Shown: one piece after another, positions 1 through 6,623 of the stretch
Position numbering within the stretch: position 1 is the stretch's first letter
Layout of the letters: each line of letters begins with the position of its first letter
Position numbers and translations under genes: made by a program
Notes under the pieces: generated by a model
Told to the model about the DNA's origin: nothing
Seen by the model: the letters and a program-made list of their open reading frames with translations, nothing else
Database searches by the model: none
Assembly (NCBI GenBank): GCA_946482075.1
Contig: CAMLQG010000105.1
Span: 1-10,224, forward strand
Reading direction: 5' to 3'
DNA length: 10,224 nt
From: an uncultured Erythrobacteraceae bacterium
Lineage (GTDB): Bacteria; Pseudomonadota; Alphaproteobacteria; Sphingomonadales; Sphingomonadaceae

Positions 1-770
1 GCATCCGCGAATTCGGCATGGCCGCCGCGATGAACGGCATGGCGCTGCATGGCGGCGTGGTGCCTTATGGCGGGACCTTCCTGGTGTTCTCCGACTATTG
101 CCGCAACGCGATCCGCCTGTCGGCGCTGCAGGAAACCCGCGTCGTCTATGTGATGACGCATGATTCCATCGGGCTGGGCGAAGATGGGCCGACCCATCAG
201 CCGATCGAGCATGTCGCCTCGCTGCGCGCGATCCCGAACCTGCTGGTGATGCGCCCGGCCGATGCGATGGAAACGGCCGAGTGCTGGGAGATCGCACTGA
301 AGCAGAGCCACACGCCGTCTGTCCTGGCATTGAGCCGCCAGAACCTGCCGGCGCTGCGCGACGATGCGAGCGTCAATCTTTGCGAGAAGGGCGCCTATCG
401 CCTGGTCGGCGCAAGCGCCTCGCGCCGCGTGGTGCTGCTTGCCACCGGTTCCGAAGTCGAACTGGCGAAGAACGTCGCCGCCGCCCTCGAGGAAAAGGGC
501 ATCGGTGCCGATGTGGTGTCGATGCCGTGTTGGGAGCTTTTCGACGCGCAGCCAAAAGCCTATCAGGACGATATAATGCCGTCCGACGCGCTGCTGGTTT
601 CGATCGAAGCGGGCACGACGATGGGCTGGCACAAATATGTGGGGCGGGAGGGGCTGACGATTGGCCTGGATCGCTTTGGCCTGTCCGCACCGGCGGAAGA
701 GCTGTTCGCGCATTTCGGCTTTTCGACAGACGCGATTGTCCCGCAAATCCTTGCTAAACTAAACGCTTAA
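1..770 (+). CDS. tkt: Transketolase, C-terminal part (5' end outside window)
   Basis: Transketolase is a thiamine diphosphate enzyme that moves two-carbon ketol units between sugar phosphates, linking the pentose phosphate pathway to fructose-6-phosphate and glyceraldehyde-3-phosphate. The reading frame is open from base 3 and gives 255 residues, against roughly 650-660 for the full family, so about the last 40% is present. It starts inside the pyrimidine-binding domain at the conserved IREFGMAAAMNGMALHGG segment and continues with YGGTFLVFSDYCRNAIR. It then has the signature THDSIGLGEDGPTHQP and the RPAD motif that follows IPNL. The transketolase C-terminal domain follows, with LLATGSEVELA. 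The ATG at 18 is an internal methionine, not the start. The gene ends in TAA 13 nt before gap, so the two are probably cotranscribed. The family is certain. The choice of tkt over a paralogue rests on context. Confidence 0.96.
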   Translation, partial: IREFGMAAAMNGMALHGGVVPYGGTFLVFSDYCRNAIRLSALQETRVVYVMTHDSIGLGEDGPTHQPIEHVASLRAIPNLLVMRPADAMETAECWEIALKQSHTPSVLALSRQNLPALRDDASVNLCEKGAYRLVGASASRRVVLLATGSEVELAKNVAAALEEKGIGADVVSMPCWELFDAQPKAYQDDIMPSDALLVSIEAGTTMGWHKYVGREGLTIGLDRFGLSAPAEELFAHFGFSTDAIVPQILAKLNA

Positions 771-783
771 CAGGAGTTTTTAC

Positions 784-1791
784 ATGGCGACGAAAGTTGC
801 GATCAACGGTTTTGGACGGATTGGCCGGCTTGTCGCTCGCGCAATCCTTGAACGCCCCGATTGCGGGCTCGAACTGGTCGCGATCAACGATCTCGCCGAT
901 GCAAAATCCAACGCGCTGCTGTTCCAGTATGATTCGGTCCACGGCCGTTTCGCAGGCACCGTGGAAGCGGGTGCCGACAATATCACGGTCGATGGCAAGT
1001 CCATCGCGGTCACGGCCGAACGCGATCCGGGCAAGCTGCCGCATGGCGCGATGGGTGTCGATCTCGTGCTGGAATGCACCGGCTTCTTCCAGTCAAAGAA
1101 GGCGTCCGAACCGCATCTCGCCGCCGGCGCCAAGCGCGTTCTGATCTCGGCCCCGGCCGATGGCGTGGACAAGACGATCGTCTTCGGCGTCAACCAGGAT
1201 ACGCTGACGGCCGACGATATCGTCGTTTCCAACGCCAGCTGCACTACCAACTGCCTCGCGCCGGTGGCCAAGGTGCTGCACGAGGCGATCGGCATCGAAC
1301 GCGGCTTCATGACCACGATCCACAGCTACACCAACGACCAGCGCATGCTCGACCAGATCCACAGCGATCTGCGCCGTGCCCGCGCCGGCGCGCTCAACAT
1401 GATCCCGACCACCACCGGTGCGGCCCGCGCGGTCGGCCGGGTGCTGCCGGAGCTGAAGGGCAAGCTCGATGGCAGCTCCGTGCGCGTGCCGACGCCGAAT
1501 GTCAGCCTGATCGACCTCGTGTTCACGCCTTCGCGCGACACCAGCAAGGAAGAGGTCAACGCAGCGCTGAAGGCGGCTGCGGAAGGCGCGATGAAGGGTG
1601 TCCTGGCCTATACGGAACAGCCGCTGGTCAGCTCCGACTTCAACCATCAGCCCCCCAGCTCCACGGTGGACTCGCTCGAAACCGCGGTGCTCGAAGGCAA
1701 GCTTGCCCGCGTGGTGAGCTGGTACGACAATGAGTGGGGCTTCTCCAACCGGATGCTCGACACCGCCGGGGTGATCGCGAGCTTCCTGTAA
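784..1791 (+). CDS. gap: Glyceraldehyde-3-phosphate dehydrogenase, type I
   Basis: This enzyme oxidises and phosphorylates glyceraldehyde-3-phosphate to 1,3-bisphosphoglycerate, and works in reverse in gluconeogenesis. It is a cytosolic homotetramer. The 335-residue length is normal. The Rossmann fold opens with NGFGRIGR (residues 8-15). Asp36 in AINDL sits where NAD-preferring enzymes carry an acidic residue. The catalytic motif SNASCTTNC places the nucleophile at Cys153, with its partner at His180 in HSYTNDQ. The substrate loop contains TTTGAARAVG, and the C-terminus has WYDNEWGFSNRM. A strong Shine-Dalgarno AGGAG at 772-776 lies 7 nt before the ATG and fixes the start. The gene follows tkt and is followed after 1 nt by the MOSC gene. 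NAD preference is inferred from sequence only. Confidence 0.98.
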   Translation: MATKVAINGFGRIGRLVARAILERPDCGLELVAINDLADAKSNALLFQYDSVHGRFAGTVEAGADNITVDGKSIAVTAERDPGKLPHGAMGVDLVLECTGFFQSKKASEPHLAAGAKRVLISAPADGVDKTIVFGVNQDTLTADDIVVSNASCTTNCLAPVAKVLHEAIGIERGFMTTIHSYTNDQRMLDQIHSDLRRARAGALNMIPTTTGAARAVGRVLPELKGKLDGSSVRVPTPNVSLIDLVFTPSRDTSKEEVNAALKAAAEGAMKGVLAYTEQPLVSSDFNHQPPSSTVDSLETAVLEGKLARVVSWYDNEWGFSNRMLDTAGVIASFL

Positions 1792-1792
1792 G

Positions 1793-2254
1793 ATGCAGGG
1801 CCGCCTCGCAGGCATTGCGCGCCATGGTCGGCCGCGCGGGGATATGGAGGTGCTCGAACGCGTCTCCGTCTCCCCCGAGGCGGGTCTGGCGGGCGATTTC
1901 CGCGGGGCGGTCAAGCCGGGCAAGCTGCCCCGCCGGCAGATCTCGCTGATCGAGGCGGAAAGCTGGAACGCCGCGCTGGCCGATTTGGGCGGCGAGAGCA
2001 TCGACTGGTGGCATCGCCGGGCCAATCTGCTGCTGGAAGGCATCCGCCTGCCGCGGGAAGAAGGTTTTCGCCTGCGTATCGGGAAGCAGTTGCTGATCGA
2101 AATAACTCAGGAATGCGATCCGTGCAGCCGCATGGAGGAAGTGCGGCTGGGCCTGAAAGGCGCGCTGCTGTCCGACCGGCGCGGCGGGTTCCTCGGCTTC
2201 GTGGTCGAAGGTGGCGAGATCGCCGTGGGTGACGAGATAAGGATCGAGGAATGA
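1793..2254 (+). CDS. Standalone MOSC-domain protein inside the glycolytic operon
   Basis: This 153-residue protein is a single MOSC domain, the C-terminal domain of molybdenum cofactor sulfurases. Members handle sulfur or molybdenum cofactor, and some act in reductive detoxification of N-hydroxylated compounds. Visible hallmarks are GLAGDFRG (31-38), [11 protein letters not shown] (48-58), [13 protein letters not shown] (71-83) and the cysteine segment ECDPCSRM (107-114). In that segment Cys111 matches the conserved family cysteine. No N-terminal MOSC beta-barrel domain, signal peptide or membrane segment is present, so it is probably cytosolic. The ATG lies 1 nt after the gap stop and has no clear Shine-Dalgarno, so translation probably depends on coupling to gap. 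Its TGA overlaps the pgk ATG (ATGA at 2251-2254). A later ATG at 1844 would cut into conserved sequence. The family call is firm; the substrate and the reason for its position are unknown. Confidence 0.9.
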   Translation: MQGRLAGIARHGRPRGDMEVLERVSVSPEAGLAGDFRGAVKPGKLPRRQISLIEAESWNAALADLGGESIDWWHRRANLLLEGIRLPREEGFRLRIGKQLLIEITQECDPCSRMEEVRLGLKGALLSDRRGGFLGFVVEGGEIAVGDEIRIEE

Positions 2255-3450
2255 GCGGTTTCCGCACGCTTGACGATTTGGGTGATCTGACGGGCAAGGT
2301 CGCGCTGGTTCGCGTCGATCTCAACCTGCCGATGCAGGATGGGCATGTTACCGACCTCACCCGCGTGCACGCCTCGGCTCCCACGATCCTGGAACTGGCG
2401 GACAAGGGCGCGAAAGTCCTGATCCTCGCGCATTTCGGGCGGCCCAAGGGCGAACGCCACTCGACCATGTCGCTGAGCCTGGTGCTGGGTGCGGTGGAGA
2501 ACGTGCTCGGCCGCGAAGTGATGTTCGTGCCGGAAGTCTGCGGCCCGGTGGCGGAGCAGGCGATCGGCATCCTGCGCGCGGGTGATATCGCGATCCTGGA
2601 GAACACGCGCTTCTGGCCGGGTGAGGAAAAGAACGATCCCGATTTCGTGAAGGCGATCGCGGCCAATGCCGATCTCTATGTGAACGACGCCTTCTCCGCC
2701 GCGCATCGCGCGCATGCTTCGACCGAGGGCCTTGCCCATGTGCTGCCGGCCTATGCGGGCCGATCGATGCAGGCGGAACTCGAAGCGCTGGAAAAGGCGC
2801 TGGGCGCGCCCGAAAAGCCAGTCGCGGCCGTGGTCGGCGGGGCGAAGGTGTCGAGCAAGCTCGATGTGCTGCAGAACCTGGTCGGCCAGGTCGATCACCT
2901 GATCATCGGCGGCGGCATGGCGAACACCTTCCTCGCCGCGCGCGGCGTCGATGTGGGCAAGTCGCTGTGCGAGCATGATCTGACGGGCACCGCGGAGGAA
3001 ATCCTCGAGAAGGCGGATAAATCCGGCTGCACCGTGCATCTTCCCTACGACGTCGTGGTGTCCAAGGAATTCGCCGCGAACCCACCGAGCCTGCGGACTT
3101 CGAACGTACACGAAGTCGCGGCTGACGAGATGATCCTCGATGTCGGCCCCCGCGCCGTGGAAGCGCTGGCGGATGTGCTCAAAATCTGCCGCACGCTGGT
3201 GTGGAACGGCCCGATGGGCGCGTTCGAGACCGAACCTTTCGATGCCGCGACCGTCGCGCTTGCTCGCACTGCGGCCGCCTTGACGCGCGAAGGATCGCTC
3301 GTTTCGATCGCCGGCGGCGGCGATACGGTCGCAGCGCTCAATCACGCGGGCGTGGCGCAGGATTTCTCTTATATTTCAACTGCTGGAGGCGCTTTTCTCG
3401 AATGGATGGAAGGTAAGCCGCTGCCAGGAGTGACTGTGCTTCGCGCATGA
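2251..3450 (+). CDS. pgk: Phosphoglycerate kinase
   Basis: The enzyme transfers phosphate from 1,3-bisphosphoglycerate to ADP, giving 3-phosphoglycerate and ATP, in the cytosol. At 399 residues it has the normal two-domain length. The N-terminal substrate domain shows RVDLNLPM (residues 21-28; Arg21, Asp23 and Asn25 are the expected substrate-side residues), Arg38 in TRVHASAPT, and HFGRPKG (61-67). The C-terminal nucleotide domain shows [11 protein letters not shown], the WNGPMGAFE segment, GGGDT (355-359) and the terminal [10 protein letters not shown] (376-385). The ATG overlaps the stop of the MOSC gene. The next gene, fba, begins 44 nt after the stop at the preferred start. Codons around residues 371-383 are unusually AT-rich compared with the rest of the gene; this is reported as a finding. 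Confidence 0.98.
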   Translation: MSGFRTLDDLGDLTGKVALVRVDLNLPMQDGHVTDLTRVHASAPTILELADKGAKVLILAHFGRPKGERHSTMSLSLVLGAVENVLGREVMFVPEVCGPVAEQAIGILRAGDIAILENTRFWPGEEKNDPDFVKAIAANADLYVNDAFSAAHRAHASTEGLAHVLPAYAGRSMQAELEALEKALGAPEKPVAAVVGGAKVSSKLDVLQNLVGQVDHLIIGGGMANTFLAARGVDVGKSLCEHDLTGTAEEILEKADKSGCTVHLPYDVVVSKEFAANPPSLRTSNVHEVAADEMILDVGPRAVEALADVLKICRTLVWNGPMGAFETEPFDAATVALARTAAALTREGSLVSIAGGGDTVAALNHAGVAQDFSYISTAGGAFLEWMEGKPLPGVTVLRA

Positions 3451-3494
3451 TTTTCATCAACCAACTCCACAACTCCACAGCCGAAGGAACTCAC

Positions 3495-4394
3495 ATGAAC
3501 CAGCAGGATATGACCCAGAAGATCGCCGACGGCCGTGGCTTCATCGCCGCTTTGGACCAGAGCGGCGGCTCCACGCCCAAGGCGCTGCGCGGCTACGGAA
3601 TCGAGGAAAGCGAGTATTCAGGCGATGAGGAAATGTTCGGCCTGATCCACAAGATGCGCAGCCGCATCATCACTTCGCCTGCCTTCTCAGGCGAAAAGGT
3701 GATCGGCGCGATCCTGTTCGAACGCACGATGGACGGTTTGATCGACGGCAAGACCGTCCCCGGCGTCCTGATCGAGCGCGGGGTGGTGCCCTTCATCAAG
3801 ATCGACAAGGGCCTGGAAGACGAGGCGAACGGCGTGCAGCTGATGAAGCCCATGCCGGAGCTCGACGCGCTGCTTGGCCGCTCCAAGGCGCTGGGCGTAT
3901 TCGGCACCAAGGAACGCTCGGTCGTCAACCTCGCCGATCGCGAAGGCATCGCCGCGATCGTGAAACAGCAGTTCGAGGTGGGCAAGCAGGTCCTGTCCCA
4001 CGGGATGATGCCGATCATCGAGCCCGAAGTGAACATCAAGAGCCCGGAACGCGCCGAAGCCGACCAGATCCTGCTCGAGGAAATCCTCAAGGAGCTCGAC
4101 GCGCTGACCGGTGACGCCAAGGTCATGCTCAAGCTGTCGATCCCGGCCAGGGCCGGCCTGTTCGACCCCTTGGTCGACCATCCCCGCGTGCTGCGCGTCG
4201 TGGCGCTTTCGGGCGGTTTTGCGCGGCCCGAAGCCTGCGCCGAGCTTGCCAAGAACCGCGGCATGATCGCCAGCTTCAGCCGCGCGCTGCTGGAAGATCT
4301 GCGCGCGCAGATGAGCGATGCGGAATTCGACGGTTCGCTCCAGGGCGCGATCGACGAGATCCACGCCGCATCGACGGACAAGGTCGCGGCCTAG
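3495..4394 (+). CDS. fba: Fructose-bisphosphate aldolase, class I (Schiff-base type)
   Basis: This enzyme reversibly cleaves fructose-1,6-bisphosphate into dihydroxyacetone phosphate and glyceraldehyde-3-phosphate through a lysine Schiff base, without a metal. The 299-residue product resembles the short bacterial class I aldolases of the kind known from staphylococci. It carries FIAALDQSGGSTPKALRGYG near the N-terminus (Asp21 to Gly33), then GVQLMKPM, GTKERS and PIIEPEVNIKSPE. The segment VMLKLSIP places the likely Schiff-base lysine at Lys213, and LSGGFAR and IASFSRAL lie near the C-terminus. I chose ATG 3495 because GAAGGA lies about 7 nt upstream and the protein then matches family length. 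An in-frame ATG at 3447 overlaps the pgk stop but would add 16 non-conserved residues. The TAG stop shares the CTAG at 4391-4394 with the stop of the convergent lipoprotein gene. Confidence 0.95.
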   Translation: MNQQDMTQKIADGRGFIAALDQSGGSTPKALRGYGIEESEYSGDEEMFGLIHKMRSRIITSPAFSGEKVIGAILFERTMDGLIDGKTVPGVLIERGVVPFIKIDKGLEDEANGVQLMKPMPELDALLGRSKALGVFGTKERSVVNLADREGIAAIVKQQFEVGKQVLSHGMMPIIEPEVNIKSPERAEADQILLEEILKELDALTGDAKVMLKLSIPARAGLFDPLVDHPRVLRVVALSGGFARPEACAELAKNRGMIASFSRALLEDLRAQMSDAEFDGSLQGAIDEIHAASTDKVAA

Positions 4395-4774
4395 ATCCCG
4401 CCGGCAAAGGTGAAGCCGAAGCGATATTCCTCCGGATAGATATTCCGGCCGGATTTCGCTTCGGGTTGAACTTCGACCAGCGTCAGCTTGCCGTCGGCCA
4501 CCTGGATAGGCTGGCCCAGCGTCATCTCGTGCGTCCGCGTGCCGGAGCCGAGCTCGACCTTCGCGCTGATCCGCACGCGCCCGGCCCAGACGCATTGCAC
4601 GTCCTGCGGACAACGGCTGTCTTCCAGCAATTCGAGGGGCGTTACTTTCGGTCCATCGACGCGGACGGTCTCGGAAATGCCGGCCCGTGCGATGCCGTCA
4701 TTCTTCACGCTGTAGCTGACGCAGCCGCTCAACGTGGCGACGGCGAAGATCGCGGAGGCGATTGCTGTTCTCAT
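4391..4774 (-). CDS. Small predicted lipoprotein with a DSRCP..V.CVWAG motif, function unknown
   Basis: I do not recognise a named function. From ATG 4774 the product has 127 residues. A short lipoprotein signal ends in the lipobox LSGC, with lipidated Cys18. The next residue is Val, not Asp, so by the enterobacterial sorting rule it would go to the outer membrane. The mature part has a DSRCPQDVQCVWAGRV segment (residues 52-67) with Cys55 and Cys61 six residues apart, then alternating hydrophobic strands that suggest a small beta-rich domain. I recall similar cysteine-tryptophan segments in uncharacterised small exported proteins. A GTG at 4795 would add seven residues before the signal; neither start has a convincing Shine-Dalgarno. 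The gene is divergent from the thiE-like gene, with 77 bp between starts, and convergent with fba, with overlapping stops. Confidence 0.8.
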   Translation of the reverse strand: MRTAIASAIFAVATLSGCVSYSVKNDGIARAGISETVRVDGPKVTPLELLEDSRCPQDVQCVWAGRVRISAKVELGSGTRTHEMTLGQPIQVADGKLTLVEVQPEAKSGRNIYPEEYRFGFTFAGGI

Positions 4775-4851
4775 GCGCAGGCAATTGCGGATCACCGGTT
4801 TTGTTCCGGAAGCTTGGATTCCCCCGCGCGGATCGGTAGGAGCCGCGCTCT

Positions 4852-5463
4852 ATGTCGGATTGTCAACTCTATCTCATATCGCCGCTCGATGTCGGAGGGG
4901 ATTTTCCTGCTCGGCTTGCCCGTGCGCTCGATGCAGGTCCCGTCGCCGCGTTCCAGTTCCGCATTAAAGGGATTGACGAGCATCGCGCGGTCGATCTCGC
5001 GGCTCCATTGCAGGCGATCTGTGCGGAACGCGAGATCGCGTTCATCGTGAATGACAGCATCCCGCTCGCCAGGCGCATCCGGGCGGATGGCGTCCATCTC
5101 GGCCAGAAGGACGGCGATGTTCGCGAAGCCAGGGAAGCGCTGGGACGTGAAGCCCAGATCGGCGTGACCTGCCATGCCAGCCGCCATCTGGCGATGGAAG
5201 CGGGCGAACTCGGGGCGGATTACGTCGCTTTCGGTGCGTTCTTCCCCAGCGACACGAAGGTTACGGAGCATCACGCGGAGCTCGACCTGCTCAGCTGGTG
5301 GCAGGAGTTGTTCGAGATTCCCTGCGTCGCAATCGGCGGGATAACGCCGGCCAATGCCCGGCCGCTGATCGATGCCGGCGCGGATTTCCTCGCCGTGTCC
5401 GGAGCAGTGTGGTCCGCCGATGAAGTAGAGGCGGTGCGACAATTCACCGAAATACTGCGCTGA
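4852..5463 (+). CDS. thiE: Thiamine phosphate synthase (ThiE-like)
   Basis: ThiE joins hydroxymethylpyrimidine diphosphate to carboxythiazole phosphate to make thiamine phosphate. The 203-residue TIM-barrel protein shows the family landmarks in order: an initial strand QLYLISP, QFRIK (35-39), the metal/diphosphate Asn67-Asp68 in FIVND, and ADGVHLGQKDG (78-88). IGVTCH (103-108) comes next, then GAFFPSDTK (128-136), which corresponds to the usual T-x-T-K loop. CVAIGGI (158-164) and a phosphate-binding AVSGAVW end the series. Some positions vary from the classic pattern, for example TCH where SCH is usual and PSDTK where PTxTK is usual, so a TenI-like or divergent role is possible. AGGAG at 4838-4842 lies 9 nt before the ATG. 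No other thiamine gene or TPP riboswitch is visible nearby. A separate ThiE elsewhere in the genome cannot be excluded. Confidence 0.83.
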   Translation: MSDCQLYLISPLDVGGDFPARLARALDAGPVAAFQFRIKGIDEHRAVDLAAPLQAICAEREIAFIVNDSIPLARRIRADGVHLGQKDGDVREAREALGREAQIGVTCHASRHLAMEAGELGADYVAFGAFFPSDTKVTEHHAELDLLSWWQELFEIPCVAIGGITPANARPLIDAGADFLAVSGAVWSADEVEAVRQFTEILR

Positions 5464-5479
5464 GGCAGGTCATCCTGCC
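5464..5479 (+). terminator. Possible weak hairpin terminator after thiE
   Basis: Directly after the thiE stop codon, GGCAGG (5464-5469) and CCTGCC (5474-5479) form a perfect 6-bp stem around a TCAT loop. The downstream sequence GTTCGGTACC has no real T-tract, so intrinsic termination would be weak. It could instead be a 3' stabilising hairpin. Confidence 0.3.
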
Positions 5480-5489
5480 GTTCGGTACC

Positions 5490-5518
5490 TTGCTGTTCGC
5501 GGTGCCAGCCGCTAAGTC
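5490..5518 (+). promoter_or_regulatory. Candidate housekeeping promoter for efp
   Basis: TTGCTG (5490-5495) and TAAGTC (5513-5518) are separated by 17 bp. With the two preceding bases the -10 reads GCTAAGTC, one mismatch from the GCTANAWC element known for the Caulobacter vegetative sigma factor. Transcription would start near 5525 and leave about 38 nt of leader before the efp ATG at 5563. The site falls in the 99-bp gap between thiE and efp, where a promoter is expected. It was found by eye only. Confidence 0.4.
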
Positions 5519-5562
5519 GCCCGGCGCGCAATCAACAGCATGCTAAATCGAAAGCTTCCCTC

Positions 5563-6126
5563 ATGAAAATCAGCGGCGTGGACATCCGTCCCGGTAACAT
5601 CATCGAATATGAAGGCGGAATCTGGAAAGTCGCCAAGATCCAGCATACCCAGCCCGGCAAGGGCGGGGCCTATATGCAGGTGGAGATGAAGAATCTCGTC
5701 GATGGCCGGAAGAACAACGTTCGCTTCCGCAGCGCCGACACGGTGGAGCGCGTCCGGCTCGATACCAAGGATTTTCAGTATCTCTACGAGGAAGGCGCCA
5801 ACCTCGTCTTCATGGACAAGGATACGTACGAGCAGATCAACCTTGCGGGCGATCTTCTCGGCGATGCGAAGGCGTTCCTGACCGATGGCATGGACGTGAC
5901 GCTGGAACTTTACGATGAAACGCCAATTAGCGTGCAGCTGCCGGAACAGGTCGAAGCGACCATCGTCGAGGCGGATGCCGTTGTGAAGGGGCAGACCGCC
6001 AGTTCGAGCTACAAGCCGGCGATTCTGGAAAACGGGGTGAGAGTGATGGTCCCTCCGCATATCGAAAGCGGGACACGGATCGTCGTTGATGTCTATGCAC
6101 GTGAATATGTGAGAAAGGCAGACTGA
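5563..6126 (+). CDS. efp: Translation elongation factor P
   Basis: EF-P binds between the P and E sites of the ribosome and relieves stalling at consecutive prolines. The 187-residue length and three-domain layout are standard: an N-terminal KOW-like domain (about 1-65) and two OB-fold domains (about 66-128 and 129-187). The loop QPGKGGAY carries Lys33, equivalent to the E. coli lysine that EpmA/EpmB modify with beta-lysine. The modification genes are not in the window. The C-terminus has the conserved [15 protein letters not shown] pattern. The ATG at 5563 begins the canonical [19 protein letters not shown] start, with only a weak purine run (GAAAG) upstream. The stop is followed after 2 nt by a small secreted-protein gene, so the two are probably cotranscribed. 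Confidence 0.97.
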   Translation: MKISGVDIRPGNIIEYEGGIWKVAKIQHTQPGKGGAYMQVEMKNLVDGRKNNVRFRSADTVERVRLDTKDFQYLYEEGANLVFMDKDTYEQINLAGDLLGDAKAFLTDGMDVTLELYDETPISVQLPEQVEATIVEADAVVKGQTASSSYKPAILENGVRVMVPPHIESGTRIVVDVYAREYVRKAD

Positions 6127-6128
6127 CT

Positions 6129-6590
6129 ATGCGCAAACTCGTTGTTGTTGCATCCGCTATCGCGGCCTTGACCGCCCCCTTGGCCGCCCATGCGGCCGAT
6201 CCCAAGGACAAGAAGGCCAAGCCGCCGGTTGCCACCCCACCTGCGGGCCAGCCCAGCCAGGCCGACGTCAAGAAGGGCGTCATCATCGTGAAGTCGTTCG
6301 TGACCGCGCTCAATTCCGACAAGGTCGATAATGAGCGCAAGGGCCGCTATATCGCGTGCCTCTACAACAATCCGGTGAAGAACATCGCCGCGGCGGCGAA
6401 CAAGGTCATCGCGGGCAACCCCAAGCTCGACGGCGAGAACCCGACGCATGTCTTCCTCGCGGCATCGGCCGCGTGCAAGGCGCTGCCGGAAGCGCCGCCG
6501 GCGGCGTCGCTCCAAGGTTCCAAGCCTTCCGGCAATTCCAAACCTTCCGGCAATTCCAAACCTTCCGGCAAGCAGCCCGAAGGTCGGTAA
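6129..6590 (+). CDS. Small exported protein with C-terminal SKPSGN tandem repeat, function unknown
   Basis: I do not recognise the family. The 153-residue product begins with a Sec signal peptide, MRKLVVVASAIAALTAP onward, with a likely cleavage after AHA at residue 22. Next comes a basic, proline-bearing linker (residues 24-45, KDKKAKPPVATPPAG), then a mainly helical-looking domain (about 46-120). That domain has two cysteines, Cys77 and Cys116, which could form a disulfide in the periplasm. The tail (121-153) is low complexity and contains three copies of SKPSGN (131-148, the last ending in K). The start lies 2 nt after the efp stop with no separate promoter visible. GC third-position bias and the signal peptide support a real gene. 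The product carries three Pro-Pro pairs, at 32-33, 37-38 and 123-124, the kind of site that EF-P helps translate. Confidence 0.82.
   Translation: MRKLVVVASAIAALTAPLAAHAADPKDKKAKPPVATPPAGQPSQADVKKGVIIVKSFVTALNSDKVDNERKGRYIACLYNNPVKNIAAAANKVIAGNPKLDGENPTHVFLAASAACKALPEAPPAASLQGSKPSGNSKPSGNSKPSGKQPEGR
6518..6571 (+). repeat. 18-bp tandem repeat, three copies, inside the secreted-protein gene
   Basis: Three adjacent 18-bp units lie at 6518-6535, 6536-6553 and 6554-6571. The second and third are identical (TTCCAAACCTTCCGGCAA), and the first differs by a single base (G for A). The period is a multiple of three, so copy-number change would lengthen or shorten the SKPSGN tail without shifting the frame. 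Confidence 0.95.
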
Positions 6591-6607
6591 CGCCATCGGT
6601 CGCGGCT

Positions 6608-6623
6608 CCCCGCCGCGGCGGGG
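6608..6623. repeat. Perfect 16-bp GC palindrome upstream of the SuhB-like gene
   Basis: CCCCGCCGCGGCGGGG is fully self-complementary. As RNA it can fold into a stem of six G:C pairs with a CGCG tetraloop. It lies in the 48-nt gap between the secreted-protein gene and the next start, 5 nt before the AGGAGA Shine-Dalgarno (6629-6634). No T-run follows, so it is not a standard intrinsic terminator. It could be a processing or pausing hairpin, or chance in GC-rich DNA. Confidence 0.6.

Noticed and set aside
736..760. Possible promoter for gap (TTGTCC and GCTAAACT) inside the end of tkt
   Set aside because: The spacing between hexamers is only 13 bp and the -10 has two mismatches to the alphaproteobacterial element. 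The gap gene is adequately explained by read-through from tkt.
1093..2043. Minus-strand frame of 316 codons across gap and the MOSC gene
   Set aside because: It spans two clearly coding plus-strand genes and has no recognisable domain or ribosome binding site. It is a GC-skew artefact.
2107..3345. Long open frame on the minus strand opposite pgk (412 codons)
   Set aside because: It is a shadow of pgk created by G/C-ending codons on a GC-rich coding strand. The predicted protein is rich in Arg and His, shows no family motif, and overlaps a certain gene.
3447..3494. Earlier ATG for the aldolase overlapping the pgk stop
   Set aside because: It would add 16 residues absent from the family, whereas ATG 3495 has a Shine-Dalgarno and gives the usual N-terminus. 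The two 8-bp AACTCCAC copies at 3463-3478 look incidental.
4423..4446. Direct repeat GATATTCC (two copies, 16 bp apart)
   Set aside because: It lies within the lipoprotein coding sequence, is only 8 bp long, and has no third copy or associated structure. It is probably chance.
3687..4613. Minus-strand frame of 308 codons running from the lipoprotein region into fba
   Set aside because: It overlaps both the aldolase and the better-supported lipoprotein frame, and its translation is low-complexity Arg/Asp/Gly-rich with no motif.
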